Below, piece after piece: positions 22,662-29,957 of a DNA stretch of 51,223 nucleotides; within the stretch, counting starts at the first letter, position 1, and every line of letters begins with the position of its first letter. Source of the DNA: Acidimicrobiales bacterium (GTDB taxonomy: Bacteria; Actinomycetota; Acidimicrobiia; Acidimicrobiales; MedAcidi-G1); the NCBI GenBank assembly GCA_022451505.1, contig JAKURX010000001.1, positions 1 through 51,223 of the forward strand. Direction: 5' to 3'. The translations under genes were made by a program, and so were the position numbers. The notes under the pieces are model-generated. The model had not been told where the DNA came from and did no database searches. It was given only the letters and a program-made list of their open reading frames with translations.

Positions 22662-23882
22662 ATGGACTTTGACCTTCCACCAGACGACGATCCGCGACGG
22701 TCAGTCGTCCGTGAGTGGTTGGCGAACCACCCCGATCCCACAGCTCGGCAACTCCACGACGCCGGCTACGTGGTGCCCCACTGGCCCGCTCCGCACGGAC
22801 TGGGAGCCGACGCCATGCACCAGATCGTCATCGACGACGAGCTGCGGCGAGCCGGGGTTAGCCGTCCGAACAACCCGATCGGCATCGGCTGGGCGGCTCC
22901 CACCATCGCGTTGGCAGGAACCGAGGAGCAAAAGGAGCGTTATCTCGATCCGATCTTCACCGGCGAGGAGTTCTGGTGCCAGATGTTCAGCGAACCGGAC
23001 GCCGGCTCCGACCTGGCCAACCTGGGTACCCGGGCCGTCAGGGATGGCGACGAGTACGTGGTCAACGGCTCAAAGATCTGGACGAGTGGAGCTCACATGT
23101 CCAAGTTCGGGATCCTCATCGCCCGAACCGATCCCGACCAGCCAAAGCACAAAGGCATCTCGTACTTCATTTGCCCGACAGACCTGCCGGGGCTCACGAT
23201 GACACCGATCATCGATGCCACCACGGCCCACTCCTTCAACCAGGTGTTCTTTGACAATGTCCGGATACCAGTCGAGAACTTGGTCGGCACCGAGGGGGAC
23301 GGCTGGCGCCTGGCCCGAGTAACGCTGGCCAACGAGCGGGTCTCACTGTCGTCGGCCGGTTCGTTGTGGGGAGAGGGACCGTCGGCCGACGACTTGCTCG
23401 AACTGATCCGTCGGGGCGGTGGAGAAACCGATCCGGTAGTCCGCCAACGCCTCAGCACTCTCTACTCCGAGTCAGAGGTGCTTCGCCTGAACCGCTTGCG
23501 GACGCTCACGGCCCGCATCGCCGGGAAAGAACCGGGGCCCGAGGCGTCCATCCAGAAGGCCATGGCCGATGAGCACGGCCAGCACGTGATGGAGATGGCC
23601 AAGGAGGTTGTCGGCGCTTCCGGGATGCTCGTCGGTTCCGGCCCAGCGGGCCAGCTGGCCTCATCAAAGACGGAGGGAACGACAGAAAATCGATTGGGCA
23701 ACCAGCAGTTCCCTGAAGTCTCGTCAATCTGGCACTACGGGTTCATCTTTTCGCCGGCCCTTACCCTTGGTGGTGGCACATTTGCCGTGCAACGCAACAT
23801 CATCGCCGAGCGGGTACTAGGCCTACCTCGCGAGATCGACGAGCAGCGGGGAATGTCTTGGGCCGAGGCCCGACGGAACTGA
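22662..23882 (+). CDS. Acyl-CoA dehydrogenase
   Basis: FAD-dependent acyl-CoA dehydrogenase family protein (406 aa). Signature regions are present: MFSEPDAGSDLANLGTRA, then DEYVVNGSKIWTSGA (FAD and substrate pocket), FDNVRIPVENLVG, and a C-terminal domain with GASGMLVGSG and GGGTFAVQRNIIAERVLGLP. The ATG at 22662 is 26 nt after the double SDR stop. An alpha,beta-dehydrogenation of a CoA thioester is the likely reaction; chain length and substrate are unknown. The pairing with SDRs suggests beta-oxidation-like side-chain breakdown. Confidence 0.92.
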   Translation: MDFDLPPDDDPRRSVVREWLANHPDPTARQLHDAGYVVPHWPAPHGLGADAMHQIVIDDELRRAGVSRPNNPIGIGWAAPTIALAGTEEQKERYLDPIFTGEEFWCQMFSEPDAGSDLANLGTRAVRDGDEYVVNGSKIWTSGAHMSKFGILIARTDPDQPKHKGISYFICPTDLPGLTMTPIIDATTAHSFNQVFFDNVRIPVENLVGTEGDGWRLARVTLANERVSLSSAGSLWGEGPSADDLLELIRRGGGETDPVVRQRLSTLYSESEVLRLNRLRTLTARIAGKEPGPEASIQKAMADEHGQHVMEMAKEVVGASGMLVGSGPAGQLASSKTEGTTENRLGNQQFPEVSSIWHYGFIFSPALTLGGGTFAVQRNIIAERVLGLPREIDEQRGMSWAEARRN

Positions 23883-23886
23883 ACTC

Positions 23887-24924
23887 GTGCGGGCCGGCGA
23901 CCTGACTACCCCGGCCCTGTTGGCCGATGCCGGCGTGCTGGACGCCAACATGGCCACCATGTCGGCGGCCCGACCGGGACCGGCCCTGCGCCCCCACGCC
24001 AAGGCATTCAAGTGCACCGCACTGGCCGCTCGTCTCGCGGCCGCCGGTCACGCCGGCTTCTGCTGCGCCACAGTGCGCGAACTGGAAGGTCTTGCTGCCT
24101 CCGGCCTAGGAGAGGACCTGCTGCTGGCCAACGAGGTGGTTGATCGGCGAGCACTAGCCCGTCTGGGTGCCTTGGTGGACGCCGGAACGGCCCGGGTGAC
24201 TGTGGCTATCGACTCCGCGGAGACGATTGCTGCCGCGGCGGGTGGGGGCGTCCGAGAGGTGATTGTCGATGTGGACGTAGGGATGCCCCGCTGCGGGTGT
24301 GACCCCTCCAATGCAGGTCGCCTCGCTGACGAGGCACGGGCCGCCGGGCTAGTGGTGCGCGGGGTGATGGGCTACGAGGGACATGCCCAGCACGTGGTCG
24401 ATCGAACCAAGCGCGAGGCTCGCACGGTTCAGGCCATGTCCGTGCTGGTCGGGGCCCACGCCGATGTCGGAGGCGATGTGGTCTCCGGAGGGGGGACAGG
24501 CACGTGGGACTGCAACCACGTGGTCACCGAACTCCAGGCTGGTTCGTTCGTGCTGATGGACGGTGATTACGCGCGGCTTGATTTGCCTTTCAAAGAGGGG
24601 CTGGTGTTGCTCACTACGGCGGTGTCGGTGCGGTCCGGTCGCCACGCGGCACTAGACGGGGGTTTGAAGGCCTTGGCTATGGACAGCGGCGATCCGCGTC
24701 TCGTAGACGATTGCGGCGGAGTTGCCACTGTTCAGTTTTGCTCCGATGAGCACACGACGGTGGCTGGAGGTTCGTGGTCGGTTGGTGATCGGGTCGGGCT
24801 GCGGCCAGCCCACATCGATCCGACGATCTCCAACCACGAGCTGCTCCACCTTGTTGATGATGCCGAAGCTGGCGGCGATGCCGAGGTGTTCGAGTCTTGG
24901 CCGGTTGACCTTCGAGGCTGGTGA
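23887..24924 (+). CDS. D-threonine aldolase/D-serine dehydratase-like PLP enzyme (alanine racemase fold)
   Basis: 345-aa fold-type III PLP enzyme. RPHAKAFKC (about 35-43) contains the PLP lysine of the D-threonine-aldolase/Dsd1 group. The C-terminal D-serine-dehydratase-like domain carries the metal-site pattern SDEHTTV and RPAHIDPTISNH (H...P-x-H-x-x-PT). The likely reaction is aldol cleavage or dehydration of a beta-hydroxy D-amino acid. It starts 4 nt after the acyl-CoA dehydrogenase stop with a GTG, so it is co-transcribed. The exact substrate cannot be told from the sequence. Confidence 0.85.
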   Translation: MRAGDLTTPALLADAGVLDANMATMSAARPGPALRPHAKAFKCTALAARLAAAGHAGFCCATVRELEGLAASGLGEDLLLANEVVDRRALARLGALVDAGTARVTVAIDSAETIAAAAGGGVREVIVDVDVGMPRCGCDPSNAGRLADEARAAGLVVRGVMGYEGHAQHVVDRTKREARTVQAMSVLVGAHADVGGDVVSGGGTGTWDCNHVVTELQAGSFVLMDGDYARLDLPFKEGLVLLTTAVSVRSGRHAALDGGLKALAMDSGDPRLVDDCGGVATVQFCSDEHTTVAGGSWSVGDRVGLRPAHIDPTISNHELLHLVDDAEAGGDAEVFESWPVDLRGW

Positions 24925-24928
24925 GCGG

Positions 24929-26281
24929 GTGAGTGGTTCCAGAGGCGGTGGGATCAGGGCTGATGGTTCGTGGCGAAATTGGGCCGGTAATCAGAGCAGC
25001 CGGCCGGTCCGCATAGAACGACCGACGTCAGAGTCCGAGGTCGGAGATCTGGTGCGACGGGCGACGGCCGACGGCTTGCGGGTACGGGTCGTGGGGGCCG
25101 GCCACTCGTTCACTCCCATTGCCCGGACCGATGACGTGCTGGTCAGCCTCGACGGTCTGACTGGGATCGAGGCGGTTGACGACGCCAGCGGCCGGGTGCG
25201 GGTGCGGGCTGGCACCCGCCTGTTCGACCTCAACCCCCGGCTTGATGCTCGGGGACTGGCTATGCCCAACCTCGGAGACATCGCCTACCAGTCGGTGGCC
25301 GGCGCCATCTCAACATCAACCCACGGCACTGGCCTCGGCTTCCAGTCGATCGCTGCGGGGGTAGTGGGGCTGCGGTTGGTAGTTGGCGACGGATCGGTCG
25401 TAGTCCTCGATGACGACAACGACCCTGACCTACGCGACGTAGCTCAGGTGGGTCTTGGTGCCCTGGGCATTGTCACCGAGGTGACCCTGCAATGCGTCCC
25501 GGTGTTCAACCTGCATGCCGTAGAGGAAATCCTCCCCATCGACGAAGTCGTGACGTCGTTTGACGGATGGGCGGACACAACCGACCATGTCGAGTTCTTC
25601 TGGATGCCCCATACCGGCTTCGCCCAGGTAAAGCGCAACATGCGCACCACCGATACGCCGCCACCGGCCCGGGATCTCCGTCACTCGATGCGTCGCCGGT
25701 GGAAGCGGTTCAAGAACAAGGAGTTGCTGGAGAACGTGGCCTTTGGGGCCATGAACCACCTCGGGCGGCTCCAACCGTCGGTCATACCAAGGCTCAACGG
25801 TTTGGTGTTCGAGAAGGGCGGCCGAGCCGAGTACTTAACGACCTCATACGAGGTTTTCGCGAGTGAGCGGCGGGTTCGTTTCTACGAGATGGAGTATGCC
25901 GTGCCTCGCGAAGACGGACTTGAAGCGTTCAATCGGGTACGGGCACTAATCGACACGCTGGACCGACCGATCAGTTTCCCGATCGAGTTCCGGATATTAG
26001 GCGGTGACGAAATTCCGCTATCGACAGCAGCCGGGCGGGATTCCTGCTTCATCGCCGTCCATGTCTTTCGAGGAACGCCGTACGACCAATATTTCAGAGG
26101 GGTGGAGGCGATCATGGACGATTACAACGGCCGGCCCCACTGGGGCAAGCTCCACTTCCAGGACGCGGACGTGCTGGCCGACCGCTACCCGCAGTGGAGC
26201 CGGTTCCAAGCTGCCCGAGACCGCCTCGACCCCACCCGCCGCTTCACCAACGACTACCTGGACCGCGTCCTCGGCCCGTAG
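24929..26281 (+). CDS. FAD-linked sugar-1,4-lactone oxidase (ALO family)
   Basis: 450-aa vanillyl-alcohol-oxidase-fold flavoprotein. The N-terminal FAD domain shows the family pattern: NWAGNQSSRPVRIERPTSE, then VVGAGHSFTPIARTDD with the His that can bind FAD covalently, and ISTSTHGTG. The C-terminal D-arabinono-lactone-oxidase domain ends with HWGKLHF and FxxARxRLDPTRRFTNDYL. Relatives oxidise L-gulono-, D-arabinono- or xylitol-type substrates with oxygen. The GTG at 24929 lies 4 nt after the upstream stop. Last gene of the operon. Confidence 0.9.
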   Translation: MSGSRGGGIRADGSWRNWAGNQSSRPVRIERPTSESEVGDLVRRATADGLRVRVVGAGHSFTPIARTDDVLVSLDGLTGIEAVDDASGRVRVRAGTRLFDLNPRLDARGLAMPNLGDIAYQSVAGAISTSTHGTGLGFQSIAAGVVGLRLVVGDGSVVVLDDDNDPDLRDVAQVGLGALGIVTEVTLQCVPVFNLHAVEEILPIDEVVTSFDGWADTTDHVEFFWMPHTGFAQVKRNMRTTDTPPPARDLRHSMRRRWKRFKNKELLENVAFGAMNHLGRLQPSVIPRLNGLVFEKGGRAEYLTTSYEVFASERRVRFYEMEYAVPREDGLEAFNRVRALIDTLDRPISFPIEFRILGGDEIPLSTAAGRDSCFIAVHVFRGTPYDQYFRGVEAIMDDYNGRPHWGKLHFQDADVLADRYPQWSRFQAARDRLDPTRRFTNDYLDRVLGP

Positions 26282-26284
26282 CGG

Positions 26285-27076
26285 TCAACGCCGGGCCACC
26301 AGGGCGACCTCGGTCGTGGTGCCGTCGACCACGGTGAGCGACGGTTCGTAGCGGTAGCCCTCGGGGTGTTGGAAGCCGACAAGGTCTTCAGGGTCGTCCA
26401 GGCCGCGCTCCACGACGTGGCGCACCAGGGCGCCCTTCAGCAACTTGTTCCAGTGCGACACGGTGACCAGCGTGCGCTCCCCACCCTTCTCGACGTCGTC
26501 CAGGAACCGCACCCGGATCCGACGGCCGGCGACCGTCGGGTTCCAGGCCGCAGTGTGCTCGTTGGGGAGGAGGTCCCAGACTGTGCCCGACGCGGCCCCG
26601 GTCAGGGCGTCGCTGAGGAGCGGCTTCCAGAAGCGGGCCGGCTTTCCCAACCCTGGCAGCGTCGCCCCCATCTTCAGCTTGTAGTCCGGGATCGGGTCGG
26701 CTGGTCTCACCGCACCCCAGAGTCCCGAGAAGATGACCACCTGGCGGTCCACCCCGTGTCGGACGACCGCCGACAGAGCGGGATAGTCGAGAGCGTCATA
26801 GAGGACGCCGGTGTAGCGCTGGATGGCTGGAAGGGTTAGCGCGGAATCCACGGACCTGTTGGCCGCCGCGGCCTCGTCGGCCTTGGCCGCGCCCACCCCG
26901 AGGATCCGGGACCGGGCTTCGACCGGCCCGGCCATGGCGTCGCCCAGGGCGGCGATGACCTTCCGGCGGTGCACGGCCAGGTCAGGGAACGACTGCGGAG
27001 AATCGGCCCACGGTGGGCCAGTGCCTCCTCCCGCCTTGCCCTCGGAGGGAGGGAGGAGGATCAGCGGGGTGGCCAC
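26285..27076 (-). CDS. yaaA: Peroxide stress protein YaaA (DUF328)
   Basis: 263-aa member of the YaaA/UPF0246 family, which in E. coli lowers free iron and DNA damage during peroxide stress. Conserved blocks: PPSEGKAGGG at the N-terminus, LYDALDYPALS, FSGLWGAVRPADPIPDYKLKMG, and the C-terminal GYRYEPSLTVVDG. The GTG at 27076 gives the family-typical N-terminus and lies 6 nt after a TACCGT box that overlaps the -10 of the divergent small gene. Three nt separate its stop from the convergent lactone oxidase. Confidence 0.92.
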   Translation of the reverse strand: MATPLILLPPSEGKAGGGTGPPWADSPQSFPDLAVHRRKVIAALGDAMAGPVEARSRILGVGAAKADEAAAANRSVDSALTLPAIQRYTGVLYDALDYPALSAVVRHGVDRQVVIFSGLWGAVRPADPIPDYKLKMGATLPGLGKPARFWKPLLSDALTGAASGTVWDLLPNEHTAAWNPTVAGRRIRVRFLDDVEKGGERTLVTVSHWNKLLKGALVRHVVERGLDDPEDLVGFQHPEGYRYEPSLTVVDGTTTEVALVARR

Positions 27077-27082
27077 CGGGCG

Positions 27083-27088
27083 ACGGTA
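27083..27088 (-). promoter_or_regulatory. Leaderless-type -10 box of yaaA (TACCGT)
   Basis: TACCGT on the minus strand ends 6 nt before the GTG of yaaA and shares two base pairs with the divergent TACTCT box. Confidence 0.5.
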
Positions 27089-27092
27089 CTCT
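27087..27092 (+). promoter_or_regulatory. Leaderless-type -10 box of the small acidic protein (TACTCT)
   Basis: TACTCT ends 7 nt before the GTG at 27100 and overlaps the yaaA -10 at 27087-27088. Confidence 0.5.
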
Positions 27093-27099
27093 CGCCGCC

Positions 27100-27309
27100 G
27101 TGGCCGACCCGACCCCTCCAGCATCCGACCGGGAACCGGACCAGCCGTCGGCCGACCCGGTGCCGGAAGTGGACGACGCCATGCTCGAGCGCCTGGAAGC
27201 CGACCTGGCCACCATCGAGGCGGCCATGGACCGGGTGGACTCCGGCGACCTGGAGGGCTACGGGGCGGTTGCCGCCCGTCTGGACGACGAGACCCCGGAA
27301 GCCACCTAG
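27100..27309 (+). CDS. Small acidic helical protein, DksA/TraR-like first coil only
   Basis: 69-aa acidic protein. The first 25 residues are Pro/Asp-rich. The rest, DDAMLERLEADLATIEAAMD then RVDSGDLEGYGAV, forms one amphipathic helix and resembles the segment that precedes the zinc finger in DksA/TraR-type proteins (ALxRxDxGxYG). No cysteines follow, so the zinc finger is absent. The function is unknown. The start GTG is supported by the TACTCT box 7 nt upstream. The gene is closely convergent with the phosphatase gene (11 nt). Confidence 0.65.
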   Translation: MADPTPPASDREPDQPSADPVPEVDDAMLERLEADLATIEAAMDRVDSGDLEGYGAVAARLDDETPEAT

Positions 27310-27320
27310 GGGCGACCCCG

Positions 27321-27905
27321 TCAGAGCACGTCGGGGATGGTCCCGTCGGCGATCAACTCCACCCGGTGGCCCACCGTGAGGACACCGTCCGACAGGTCGA
27401 ACCACCGGGCCCCGAGGTTGGGGATCCGGCGCCACGGTTCCCCACAGGCCTCCTCCAAGGCGTACACCACGCCGCCATGCGAGACGACCAGCACGTCGCC
27501 GTCGCCCACCTGGTCCGACACCCGGTCCAGCGCAGCCCGGACCCGGGTCCCCATGGCCTGATCCGTCTCGTAGCCGGGGGGTCGGCGTCCGGATTCCAGG
27601 AAGTCGGGCCAGCCGGACTCGATCTGGATCCGGGTGAGGCCCTGCCACTCGCCAGCGTCACGTTCCATCAGGTCGGGGTCAATCAGCACCGGCCCGATTC
27701 CCAGGTGGTCGGCCAGGACGGAAGCCGTCTCGACGGCCCGGACGAGAGGTGAGGCCACCACGGCGTCGAACGTACCGAGGACCTTTGCCGCGTCAGCCGC
27801 CTGGCGCCGACCCTCATCGGTCAGCGGCGGGTCAGCCCGTCCCTGCCATCGACCGATGGCGTTCCACTCCGACTGGCCGTGACGGACGACGAGCAAGCGG
27901 GTCAT
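27321..27905 (-). CDS. Histidine phosphatase family protein (phosphoglycerate mutase-like)
   Basis: 194-aa cytosolic histidine phosphatase. The catalytic RHGQSEWN motif lies at residues 8-15, the acid/base Glu in MERDAGEWQGLT, and the second catalytic His in VVSHGGVVYAL. Actinobacterial relatives include acid phosphatases, glucosyl-3-phosphoglycerate phosphatase and broad-specificity enzymes, so true glycolytic mutase function is not implied. The ATG at 27905 is preceded at 8 nt by a TACCGT box. In mycobacteria a related gpm gene lies near mshA, as here. Confidence 0.9.
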   Translation of the reverse strand: MTRLLVVRHGQSEWNAIGRWQGRADPPLTDEGRRQAADAAKVLGTFDAVVASPLVRAVETASVLADHLGIGPVLIDPDLMERDAGEWQGLTRIQIESGWPDFLESGRRPPGYETDQAMGTRVRAALDRVSDQVGDGDVLVVSHGGVVYALEEACGEPWRRIPNLGARWFDLSDGVLTVGHRVELIADGTIPDVL

Positions 27906-27913
27906 GGGCGGCG

Positions 27914-27919
27914 ACGGTA
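27914..27919 (-). promoter_or_regulatory. Leaderless-type -10 box of the histidine phosphatase (TACCGT)
   Basis: TACCGT on the minus strand ends 8 nt before the ATG at 27905. Confidence 0.4.
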
Positions 27920-27981
27920 GCGGCGGTTGGCAACGGCTTCGGTGGTCAGGTCCCGAACGGGGTGCCGGCATGGGTCGTCCA

Positions 27982-27987
27982 TACACT
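27982..27987 (+). promoter_or_regulatory. Leaderless-type -10 box of the moaD-mshA operon (TACACT)
   Basis: TACACT ends 6 nt before the ATG at 27994, with no ribosome binding site between them. Confidence 0.55.
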
Positions 27988-27993
27988 GACCGA

Positions 27994-28230
27994 ATGGCCG
28001 TGCTGCGCCTCTTCGCTTCGGTTCGGGTCGCCGCCGGAACCGGAAAGGTCGACGTCCCCGGGGACACCGTGGGGGACGTCCTCGCGGCGGCCGACGAGAA
28101 GTTCGGACAAGGGTTCGCTGGGATGGCTACCACCTGCCGGGTATGGCTGAACGGCGAGTCGGCGAGAGCTACCGACGTCGTGGGCGCCGACGACGAGGTG
28201 GCCCTGCTCCCGCCGGTCTCGGGGGGCTGA
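27994..28230 (+). CDS. MoaD/ThiS-family sulfur-carrier-like protein
   Basis: 78-aa beta-grasp protein. The N-terminus MAVLRLFASVRVAAG is MoaD-like, and the last residues LLPPVSGG end in the di-glycine that is adenylated and thiocarboxylated in sulfur carriers. It could serve molybdopterin synthase or another thiocarboxylate pathway. No moaE, moeB or thi genes are nearby, so the partner is unknown. It starts the operon with mshA, whose start lies 3 nt after its stop. Confidence 0.85.
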   Translation: MAVLRLFASVRVAAGTGKVDVPGDTVGDVLAAADEKFGQGFAGMATTCRVWLNGESARATDVVGADDEVALLPPVSGG

Positions 28231-28233
28231 GCC

Positions 28234-29445
28234 GTGCGTCGTCTGGCCGTCCTCTCGCTACACACCTCGCCGCTGGTCCAGCCCGGGTCCGGTGACGGTG
28301 GTGGGATGAACGTCTACGTCCGCCAGTTGGCCTCCGCCCTCTCCCAGGCTGGTGGGCGATCCACGGTGTTCACCCGTCGGGTGGACGCCGACGTGCCCAC
28401 CGTGGTCGATGTGGAGCCCGGCTTCCGGGTCGTTCACGTGGAGGCCGGTGCCTACGACCTTCCCAAGGAGGGCCTGCTGGCCGTGGTGGACGAGTTCGCC
28501 GACGGCGTGGCCGACCATCTAGCCAGTCACCCCGACCACGACGGGATCCTGGCCAACTACTGGCTGAGTGGGGTGGCCGGCCACCGCCTCAAGCACGAGT
28601 TGGACCTTCCGCTCATCACCACGTTCCACACGTTGGCCCGGGTCAAGGCCGAGACGGGCGACCCGGAGCCACTCCGTCGCGTCGAGGCTGAGACCGCCGT
28701 GGTGGGCTGCTCCGACCTGATGCTGGCCAACGGTCCCGAGGAGGCCGACCAGCTCGTGGAGCTCTACGGGGCGGACCCGAACCGCATCGAGGTCGTGCCG
28801 CCGGGCGTTGACCATGCCTTCTTCACTCCGGGTTCGCAGATCGTGGCCCGGCGGGCCACCGGCCTGGGGTCCGGTCCGGTCCTGCTGTTCGCCGGTCGTA
28901 TCCAGCCCCTCAAGGGCGTCGACGTGGCCGTGCGGGCCCTGGCCGAGCTGGGCCGGGACGACGCCCGCTTGGTGGTCGTCGGCGGAGCCAGCGGTAGCGA
29001 CGGTTCCGACGAGGAGCGTCGCGTCCGCGAGGTCGCCGAGTCTCACGGCCTGGCCGACCGCGTCCGGTTCGTCCCCCCGCAACCGCACCACTCGCTGGCC
29101 TACTGGTACCGGGCCGCTGACGTGGTGGTTATGCCGAGTCGGTCCGAGTCATTCGGTCTGGTTGCCTTGGAGGCTGCGGCGTGTGGCATCCCCGTGGTGG
29201 CCGCGGCGGTTGGCGGTCTTCGCTCGCTGGTCGACGACGGCCAGACCGGCTACCTGATCGAGGGCCGGGATCCCGTGGATTACGCGGTCCACGTGGCCCG
29301 AATCCTGGACGATCCCGTGGTCGCATCGCGCATGTCGGCCGCAGCGACCGAACGGTCGTGGTCCTACACCTGGTCGGCCACCGCGGCAAGGCTTCGAAGG
29401 ATCTGCGATGACCTGACGTCGCGGACCCTCGTGGACTGCGCCTGA
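28234..29445 (+). CDS. mshA: D-inositol-3-phosphate glycosyltransferase (mycothiol biosynthesis)
   Basis: 403-aa GT4-family enzyme that joins UDP-GlcNAc to 1D-myo-inositol 3-phosphate, the first committed step of mycothiol synthesis. MshA hallmarks: SLHTSPLVQPGSGDGGGMNV at the N-terminus, FHTLARVKAE, the VPPGVDHAFFTPG hinge, GRIQPLKGVDVAV (UDP-sugar site) and the E-x7-E motif in SRSESFGLVALEAAACG. The GTG start follows the moaD-like stop by 3 nt. The ybjN-like gene downstream repeats the mshA-ybjN order of mycobacteria. A cell making mycothiol is an actinobacterium. Confidence 0.95.
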   Translation: MRRLAVLSLHTSPLVQPGSGDGGGMNVYVRQLASALSQAGGRSTVFTRRVDADVPTVVDVEPGFRVVHVEAGAYDLPKEGLLAVVDEFADGVADHLASHPDHDGILANYWLSGVAGHRLKHELDLPLITTFHTLARVKAETGDPEPLRRVEAETAVVGCSDLMLANGPEEADQLVELYGADPNRIEVVPPGVDHAFFTPGSQIVARRATGLGSGPVLLFAGRIQPLKGVDVAVRALAELGRDDARLVVVGGASGSDGSDEERRVREVAESHGLADRVRFVPPQPHHSLAYWYRAADVVVMPSRSESFGLVALEAAACGIPVVAAAVGGLRSLVDDGQTGYLIEGRDPVDYAVHVARILDDPVVASRMSAAATERSWSYTWSATAARLRRICDDLTSRTLVDCA

Positions 29446-29447
29446 CG

Positions 29448-29927
29448 GTGGCCGACGAAGCACGACCGCTCGGACCCGTCGAGCTCGACACCCTCGAGGC
29501 GCTCATCGACCAGTGGTTTGACCGGACCCTGGCCGAGAACCCGGTGCTGGCCACCGTCGAACGCGACCACGAGGGTGGGTCGACCGACCGACGCTGGTTG
29601 GCCCGGCTGGTCGGGGAGGAAAAGGACGCCTCGACCATTCGCCTCTCGCTCCGACAGCGGATGCTGCACCACGAGACCTACGTCATGCCCGCTCCCGAGG
29701 AGAACCACGCGGCGTTCCACGAGCACCTATTGCGGCGCAACCGCGGCCTGGTCGGGGTGTCGTTCTGCGTGGGCGAGGAGGACGCTGTGTTCCTGGTCGG
29801 GGCTATTCCGGCGGACACGGTGGACCACCAGGTGCTGGACCGGCTGCTGGGCACAGTGTGGACGGCCATCGAACAGTGCTTCCGCCCGGCGCTGCGTATC
29901 GGGTTCGCCAGCCGGTTCGGGGGCTGA
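29448..29927 (+). CDS. YbjN domain-containing protein
   Basis: 159-aa cytosolic protein of the actinobacterial YbjN-like group. The pattern MLHHETYVMPAPEENHAAFHEHLLRRN and VSFCVGEEDAVFLVGAIP is that of the protein encoded next to mshA in mycobacteria and relatives (a type III secretion chaperone-like fold). The function is unknown; conserved linkage suggests a link to mycothiol or the neighbouring phosphatase. It starts with a GTG 2 nt after mshA. Confidence 0.85.
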   Translation: MADEARPLGPVELDTLEALIDQWFDRTLAENPVLATVERDHEGGSTDRRWLARLVGEEKDASTIRLSLRQRMLHHETYVMPAPEENHAAFHEHLLRRNRGLVGVSFCVGEEDAVFLVGAIPADTVDHQVLDRLLGTVWTAIEQCFRPALRIGFASRFGG

Positions 29928-29957
29928 CGTGGAGGTCAGGTCCGAACGGACGGCAAG

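Noticed and set aside
26823-27752. 309-aa plus-strand ORF
   Set aside because: Runs across the yaaA start region, the small acidic gene and the antisense of the phosphatase; low-complexity Arg/Gly/Pro composition.
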